From the NCBI RefSeq assembly GCF_016703145.1, contig NZ_JADJCO010000005.1, positions 1 through 64,000 on the forward strand: a stretch of 64,000 nt of DNA, given 5' to 3'. Positions within the stretch are counted from its first letter, which is position 1; the number at the start of each line of letters is the position of its first letter. Below are positions 59,595 to 64,000 of the stretch, piece after piece. The stretch comes from Ottowia sp. Its GTDB lineage: Bacteria; Pseudomonadota; Gammaproteobacteria; Burkholderiales; Burkholderiaceae_C. The translations under genes were made by a program, and so were the position numbers. A model generated the notes under the pieces. The model did not search any database. It was given only the letters and a program-made list of their open reading frames with translations, and was not told the origin of the DNA.

Positions 59595-60581
59595 TCATGG
59601 GCACAGCGGCTCCGCGATGCGCTGGCGCAGCACGCGCTCGAAGTGCCGGGGGTCGTGCGGCGTCAGCATGCTGGCCGCGCGCGGCAGGTGGAAGTCCCAC
59701 AGGCGCGAGACCCAGAAGCGCAGCGCGCCGGCGCGCAGCAGGGCGGGCAGCAGGCGCCGCTCGGCGCCGGTGAGCGGGCGCACCGACTGGTAGGCCGCCA
59801 GCATGGCCTGCGTGCGCGCCGCGTCGGCACGGCCGGTGGGCAGGTCGATGGCCCAGTCGTTCAGCGCCACGGCCAGGTCGAACAGCCAGGTGTCGACACC
59901 GGCGAAATAAAAGTCGAAGAAGCCGGTGAGGCGTGGCGCATCCGGCTTGCCATCGAACATCACGTTGTCGCGGAACAGGTCGGCGTGCACCGCGCCGCGC
60001 GGCAGGGCGGCGTAGGCCGAGCTGGCGGCGACGTGGTTCTGAAACGCCAGTTCGGCACGGATCAGCGCGGCCTGCGCGGGTGTGAGGTGGGGCAGCACCA
60101 CCGGCACGGTCTCGTTCCACCAGGCGAGGCCGCGCAGGTTGGGCTGGTGGCGGTCGAAATCGCGCGCCGCCAGGTGGGCGCGCGCCAGCATCTCGCCCAC
60201 CTGCGCGCCGTGCGCGGGGCCGGGCGCCAGCTCGCTCCTGCCGCGCAGGCGGTTGACCAGGGTGGCGGGCTTGCCGCGCAGCGTGTGCAGGATGTCGTCC
60301 TCGCCGGCGCCGATCCGCGTGCCCGGCAGCTTGGCCAGCGGCTCCGGCACCGGCACGCCGTGGCGCGCCAGGTGCTGCATCAGGTGCAGGTAGAAGGGCA
60401 ACTGGGCGTGCGTCAGGCGCTCGAACAGCGTCAGCACCCATTCGCCCTCGGGCGTGGTGACGAAGTAGTTGGTGTTCTCGATGCCGCCCTCGATGCCGCG
60501 CAGCGCGCTCGCGTGGCCCAGGCCCAGCGAGTGCAGCAAGGTGCTGGCCTCGCCCTCGGAGACTTCGGTATAGACCGCCAT
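59595..60581 (-). CDS. thrB: Homoserine kinase (APH-fold)
   Basis: 328 residues. The opening MAVYTEVSEGEASTLLHSLG and the kinase core HADLFRDNVMFDG plus GFFDFYFAG mark the ThrB type II (aminoglycoside-phosphotransferase-like) enzyme used by beta-proteobacteria. It phosphorylates homoserine in threonine biosynthesis. It lies 4 bp after the DUF2782 gene and is likely co-transcribed with it. Confidence 0.94.
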   Translation of the reverse strand: MAVYTEVSEGEASTLLHSLGLGHASALRGIEGGIENTNYFVTTPEGEWVLTLFERLTHAQLPFYLHLMQHLARHGVPVPEPLAKLPGTRIGAGEDDILHTLRGKPATLVNRLRGRSELAPGPAHGAQVGEMLARAHLAARDFDRHQPNLRGLAWWNETVPVVLPHLTPAQAALIRAELAFQNHVAASSAYAALPRGAVHADLFRDNVMFDGKPDAPRLTGFFDFYFAGVDTWLFDLAVALNDWAIDLPTGRADAARTQAMLAAYQSVRPLTGAERRLLPALLRAGALRFWVSRLWDFHLPRAASMLTPHDPRHFERVLRQRIAEPLCP

Positions 60582-60585
60582 GCAG

Positions 60586-60921
60586 TCAGAAACTCAGAAC
60601 TTTCCAGGTGCGTTGCCCCGCGCTGCCGGGGCCGGCCTCGGGGCTTTGTAGGCGCGTGGCGTCGGCCGGGCGCACGTCGTAGGCGGGCACGGGGGCCTTG
60701 GGCTGCACGGTGATGCTCTTGGTTTCGCCGCCGGAGCGCACTTCGTCCACGCGGCTGCCGGCGTCTTCCACGTGGATGTGCTCCACGCGCTGCGTGCGGC
60801 GGTCCAGGGGCGTGGCATCGCGCACGGCCGGGCCGGCGGCGTCGGGCTGGGCCCAGGCGCCAGCCCCGGCGCCGAGGGCCGCACCCAGCAGGACGATGCG
60901 GCAAAGACGGTGGACTTGCAT
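60586..60921 (-). CDS. DUF2782 exported protein
   Basis: 111 residues with a signal peptide (about 1-24, ending GAWA). The mature protein has VEHIHVEDAGSRVDEVRSGG, typical of DUF2782. The role is unknown; the family is a constant neighbour of thrB and polA in beta-proteobacteria. Confidence 0.88.
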   Translation of the reverse strand: MQVHRLCRIVLLGAALGAGAGAWAQPDAAGPAVRDATPLDRRTQRVEHIHVEDAGSRVDEVRSGGETKSITVQPKAPVPAYDVRPADATRLQSPEAGPGSAGQRTWKVLSF

Positions 60922-60979
60922 GGGCCGATTGTAGGCCGGCGCGGCGTTCATGGCGGGCGCTGGCCGGGGAGGAGGGCGG

Positions 60980-62365
60980 TCACCGCGGGCCCCACGGCGT
61001 GGATTTGACGAACGCCATCGTCGCCAGGCCATAGGCGGCCATGCCCAGTGCCACCAGCGCAAAAATGGTCCACGCCGGTGCCGCGGCGCTGGCCAGGGCC
61101 ACGCCACCGGCGGCCACCACCACTAGCCGCAGCGTGCCAGCCATGACCGGGCCCGCCGCCTTGCCAGCCGCCACCGACGAGAAATACAGCGACAGGCCCA
61201 CCCCGAACAGCGCGTAGCACGGCCCCGCCCACTGGAAGTACGACGCGGTGGAGGCCAGCACTGGCGCGTCCTGCGTGAACAGGCGGGTCCACACGTCAGG
61301 CCACCAGGTCACCACCAGGCCGATCGCCCCCAGCATCGCCCCGGCCATCGCCGCGGCGGTCCAGGCCACCCGGCGCGCGCGCGCCGCCTGGCCGGCGCCC
61401 ATGGCCATGCCCACCAGCGGCACCGAGGCGACGCCCACCGCGAAGGCAATGGGCACCAGCAGGAACTCCAGCCGCGTGCCGATGCCGTAGCCGGCCAGCG
61501 CCTCGGGGCCGAACTGCGCCACCAGCCGCGTCAGGATGAGGATCGTCAGCACCGTCTGCAGCGGCGAGATGCAGGCCACCGCGCCCGCCTGGAGGATGGT
61601 GCGCAACGTTTCCATCCGCACGGGGGTGCGCCGCAGCGGCAGCTGGATGCCGGCGCGACCCGCCAGCAGCCAGGCCAGCAGCGCCGCCGCCCCGACGCCA
61701 TAGGCCACGACCTGGCCGGCGGCCACGCCGCGCATGCCCAGCGCGGGCAAGGGCCCCCAGCCCAGCCCCAGGGCGCCGCTGATGACCACCTGCGCGACCG
61801 AAATGAGCAGCAGCGCGACCGACGGCACCGTCATGCGCCCCGCGCCCCGGATCACCGACGACAGCGTGTTGACCACCCACACGAACACCGACCCCAGGAA
61901 GGCGACCTGCCCATAGGCCACCGCGTGCCGCAGGATTTCGCCCTGCCCGCCGAGCAGGGCGTAGAGCGCCTCGCCCAGCACCAGCATCGCCAGCATGTAC
62001 AGGCCGCCGCCCGCCACCCCGATCCACAGCGCATGCACCGCCAGGGCGTTGGCCCGCTCGGTCTGGCCGGCGCCCAGGGCGCGGCTGATGGTGGACGACA
62101 CGCTGCTGCCCATGGCGCCCGCCGACAGCATGGACTGCATCATGACCATGGGAAACACCAGCGCCAGGCCGGCCAGCGCGCCGGAGCCGAACCGGCCGAC
62201 GTAGATGGTTTCCGACACGCTGGCCAGCGCCGCCGCCAGCAGGGCGCCCATGTTGGGCAGGGCAAAGCGCACCAGCAGGGGCAGCACCGGCGCGGTGATC
62301 AGCGTTTGCGTGCGGTCTGCCGCGGCAGCCTGGGCCGGGCCGGCGGTGGAAGAAGCGGATGGCAT
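60980..62365 (-). CDS. MATE-family multidrug/Na+ efflux protein
   Basis: 461 residues with twelve predicted membrane segments in two MATE halves (first half opens LVRFALPNMGALLAAALASV; second half contains ISPLQTVLTILILTRLVAQF). It exports cationic compounds driven by a proton or sodium gradient. It is divergent from a MarR gene with an operator-like palindrome between them. Confidence 0.92.
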   Translation of the reverse strand: MPSASSTAGPAQAAAADRTQTLITAPVLPLLVRFALPNMGALLAAALASVSETIYVGRFGSGALAGLALVFPMVMMQSMLSAGAMGSSVSSTISRALGAGQTERANALAVHALWIGVAGGGLYMLAMLVLGEALYALLGGQGEILRHAVAYGQVAFLGSVFVWVVNTLSSVIRGAGRMTVPSVALLLISVAQVVISGALGLGWGPLPALGMRGVAAGQVVAYGVGAAALLAWLLAGRAGIQLPLRRTPVRMETLRTILQAGAVACISPLQTVLTILILTRLVAQFGPEALAGYGIGTRLEFLLVPIAFAVGVASVPLVGMAMGAGQAARARRVAWTAAAMAGAMLGAIGLVVTWWPDVWTRLFTQDAPVLASTASYFQWAGPCYALFGVGLSLYFSSVAAGKAAGPVMAGTLRLVVVAAGGVALASAAAPAWTIFALVALGMAAYGLATMAFVKSTPWGPR

Positions 62366-62405
62366 GCGGTATCCTCGGTTCTGGAGTTCTTTGTATCTGC
62401 AACGA

Positions 62406-62417
62406 TTGTATATACAA
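62406..62417. promoter_or_regulatory. MarR-type operator between MATE and marR genes
   Basis: TTGTATATACAA is a perfect 12-bp palindrome in the 60-bp divergent gap. A second TTTGTATCTGCAA lies just left of it. This spacing fits a MarR dimer site controlling both genes. Confidence 0.65.
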
Positions 62418-62425
62418 ATAAAGCG

Positions 62426-62890
62426 ATGGCCCACACGTCCGCATCACCCCAGGGGTGTACCTATTTCAAGCTGCGGCAACTGCTGCGCAGCGTGTCGCGC
62501 CTGTACGACGCCGAGATCGGCCAGGCCGGGCTCAAGGGCACGCAGTTCTCGCTGCTGGGGTACGTGCTGGCGCTGGGGCCCGTCAACCCCGGCGAACTGG
62601 CCGAGCGCATGGGCCTGGACGGCTCCACGCTGACGCGCAACCTGCGCCTGCTGCAGGAGCAGGGCTGGGTGCGCCAGGGGCCCGGCGCCAACGCGCGCGA
62701 GCGGCGGGTGGAGATCACGCCCGAAGGCCAGGCCAAGCACGCCGAGGCCCGGGTGCACTGGAAGCGCGCCCAGCAGACGCTCAACCAGGTCCTGGAGCCT
62801 GGCGAGGTGGCGCACCTGCACGCCGCCATGGACCGCGCGCAAGCCCTGCTACACGACCGGGAACACGGCGGCGCCGACCCGGCCGCCTGA
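62426..62890 (+). CDS. MarR-family repressor
   Basis: 154 residues. The winged helix is NPGELAERMGLDGSTLTRNL with the wing GPGANARERRVEITPEG. The ATG at 62426 lies eight bases after the palindrome. It probably represses itself and the MATE exporter until a ligand binds. Confidence 0.9.
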   Translation: MAHTSASPQGCTYFKLRQLLRSVSRLYDAEIGQAGLKGTQFSLLGYVLALGPVNPGELAERMGLDGSTLTRNLRLLQEQGWVRQGPGANARERRVEITPEGQAKHAEARVHWKRAQQTLNQVLEPGEVAHLHAAMDRAQALLHDREHGGADPAA

Positions 62891-62920
62891 CGCGCGCCAC
62901 CGGGCGGGCACAATGCCGCC

Positions 62921-64000
62921 ATGCAAGAAACCGCCCCCGAAGCAGCCCCTTCCACCCCCGCGCCGGACGCGCCACCGCGCCCCCTGTTGCTGCTGGTCGA
63001 TGGTTCCAGCTACCTGTACCGCGCCTACCACGCCCTGCCCGACCTGCGCGCCAACCCGGGCGATCCGGCGAGCCAGCCCACCGGCGCCATCCGCGGCATG
63101 ATCAACATGCTGACCGCCCTGCGCAAGGACTACCCGCACGCGCAGTACGCCGCCTGCGTGTTCGACGCCTCGGGCCCCACCTTCCGCGACGCCATCTACC
63201 CCCGCTACAAGGCGCAGCGCGCGCCCATGCCCGACGACCTGCGCAGCCAGATCGCGCCGATCCACGAGGTGGTCGGCCTGCTGGGCTGGCGGGTGCTGGC
63301 GGTGCCCGGCGTCGAGGCCGACGACGTGATCGGCACGCTGGCCCACGCGGCCGAGGGGCAGGGCATGGAGGTCGTCGTCTCCAGCGGCGACAAGGACCTG
63401 GCGCAACTGGTGACCGAGCACGTCGCCATCATCGACACCATGAGCGGCAAGCGGCGCGACCTAGCCGGCGTGCAGGCCGAGTTCGGCGTGCCCGCCTCGC
63501 GCATGCTGGACTACCAGACCTTGGTGGGCGACGCCGTGGACAACGTGCCCGGCGTGGACAAGGTCGGCCCCAAGACCGCCGCCAAGTGGCTGGCCGAATA
63601 CGGCTCGCTCGACGCCATCGTGGCCCATGCCGGGCAGATCAAGGGCGCGGCGGGCCAGAACCTGCGCCAGGCGCTGGACTGGCTGCCCACCGGGCGCGAG
63701 CTGCTCAAGATCCGCACCGACTGCGACTTGGCGGGGCACGTCGAGGGTCTGCCAGCTATGAATTCAATAGCTGCCGGCGCAATGCAGGAGCCGGCCTTGG
63801 CCGATTTCTATGAAAAATATGGTTTCAGGACCCTGGCCAAGGGCCTGAAAAAGCCCGCGCCCGCGCCAGCCCCGGCCGCCGACCTGTTCACCGACGCGCC
63901 CGCCGCCTCGCACGCGGAAGGCGGCGGCGTGCGCTACGAGACGGTGCTGGACTGGCCCGCCTTCGACCGCTGGCTGGCCCGCATCGAGGCCGCCGAATTG
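62921..64000 (+). CDS. polA: DNA polymerase I (5' part; continues beyond window)
   Basis: 360 codons are visible. The 5'-nuclease domain occupies about 22-300 (LLLVDGSSYLYRAYHALPDL, VFDASGPTFRD, GVEADDVIGTLA, SSGDKDLAQLV, GDAVDNVPGVDKVGPKTAA). After about residue 278 an AGCTAT-type repeat is embedded in frame, and the inserted DNA encodes MNSIAAGAMQEPALADF. The polymerase domain lies outside the window. Confidence 0.96.
   Translation, partial: MQETAPEAAPSTPAPDAPPRPLLLLVDGSSYLYRAYHALPDLRANPGDPASQPTGAIRGMINMLTALRKDYPHAQYAACVFDASGPTFRDAIYPRYKAQRAPMPDDLRSQIAPIHEVVGLLGWRVLAVPGVEADDVIGTLAHAAEGQGMEVVVSSGDKDLAQLVTEHVAIIDTMSGKRRDLAGVQAEFGVPASRMLDYQTLVGDAVDNVPGVDKVGPKTAAKWLAEYGSLDAIVAHAGQIKGAAGQNLRQALDWLPTGRELLKIRTDCDLAGHVEGLPAMNSIAAGAMQEPALADFYEKYGFRTLAKGLKKPAPAPAPAADLFTDAPAASHAEGGGVRYETVLDWPAFDRWLARIEAAEL
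63749..63830 (+). repeat. AGCTAT-type repeat inside polA, copy 5
   Basis: AGCTATGAATTCAATAGCTG forms a self-complementary start, followed by GCCGGCGC, GAGCCGGCC, TTGGCCGATTT. It matches the intergenic copies but is translated as part of the linker between the nuclease and the next domain of DNA polymerase I. Confidence 0.6.

Overview
The window joins two kinds of DNA. Positions 1 to about 27,843 are the right-hand part of an integrative and conjugative element (ICE) of the clc/PAGI-2/pKLC102 type. The rest is chromosome of a beta-proteobacterium, most likely a Comamonadaceae member of the Acidovorax/Alicycliphilus kind. The family call rests on very high GC, on the gene content (a BPSS1780-type membrane protein, thrB, a DUF2782 protein, polA, a Bug-type binding protein), and on copies of an AGCTAT-containing intergenic repeat that I know from Comamonadaceae.

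The ICE part (1-27,843) runs almost entirely on the minus strand. From the inside outward it carries a DUF6094 methyltransferase-like protein, several conserved ICE proteins of unknown role (including DUF3275 and DUF3577 types), a C5 DNA methyltransferase, topoisomerase III, an ICE-type SSB, a frameshifted DUF3158 gene, a TIGR03761 protein, an STY4528-type replication protein, a DUF2857 protein, ParB, a HicA/Shi-like protein, ParA and AlpA. The boundary is an 18-bp copy of the 3' end of tRNA-Gly at 27,826-27,843. Directly beyond it lie tRNA-Cys and tRNA-Leu, so the element sits in the glycine tRNA gene of a Gly-Cys-Leu cluster.

Between AlpA and the attachment site lies a cargo of anti-phage type. 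A divergent XRE repressor plus ImmA/IrrE metallopeptidase pair (CapH/CapP-like) faces a plus-strand operon: a 54-residue YjzC-like protein, a CD-NTase, a stand-alone E2-like conjugating protein, an S-4TM pore-type effector, and a second CD-NTase with an AGS-C sensor domain. I read this as a compound CBASS locus with two cyclases around one visible effector. The repressor-operon gap holds a promoter whose spacer is filled by one of three related palindromes.

The ICE also shows non-coding structure. Four leaders, upstream of the genes starting at 4252, 5519, 7771 and 8664, share an ordered set of stems with compensating base changes. Nearly every minus-strand gene in the first 9 kb has a hairpin just before its ribosome binding site. 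A 21-bp palindrome occurs three times near the topB and TIGR03761 promoter regions. Iteron-like repeats next to a perfect DnaA box lie inside the STY4528-type gene.

The chromosome (27,930-64,000) is largely housekeeping: class I and class II fumarases back to back, a YqhA-type protein, acetyl-CoA synthetase, a cytochrome c, ilvD, a Bug-type binding protein, threonine aldolase with a divergent LysR gene, an ABC importer with a deaminase and a divergent Fe(II) oxygenase, gamma-glutamyltransferase, lgt, malonyl-CoA decarboxylase and a UvrD helicase. Next comes an iron-box-controlled set (PepSY, DUF2271, DUF4198, ApbE, flavodoxin reductase) that looks like an extracytoplasmic flavin redox system. 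It is followed by an internally deleted IS4-type element, a palindromic MITE-like repeat, a BPSS1780-type gene, thrB, a DUF2782 gene, a MATE exporter with a divergent MarR regulator, and the 5' part of polA.
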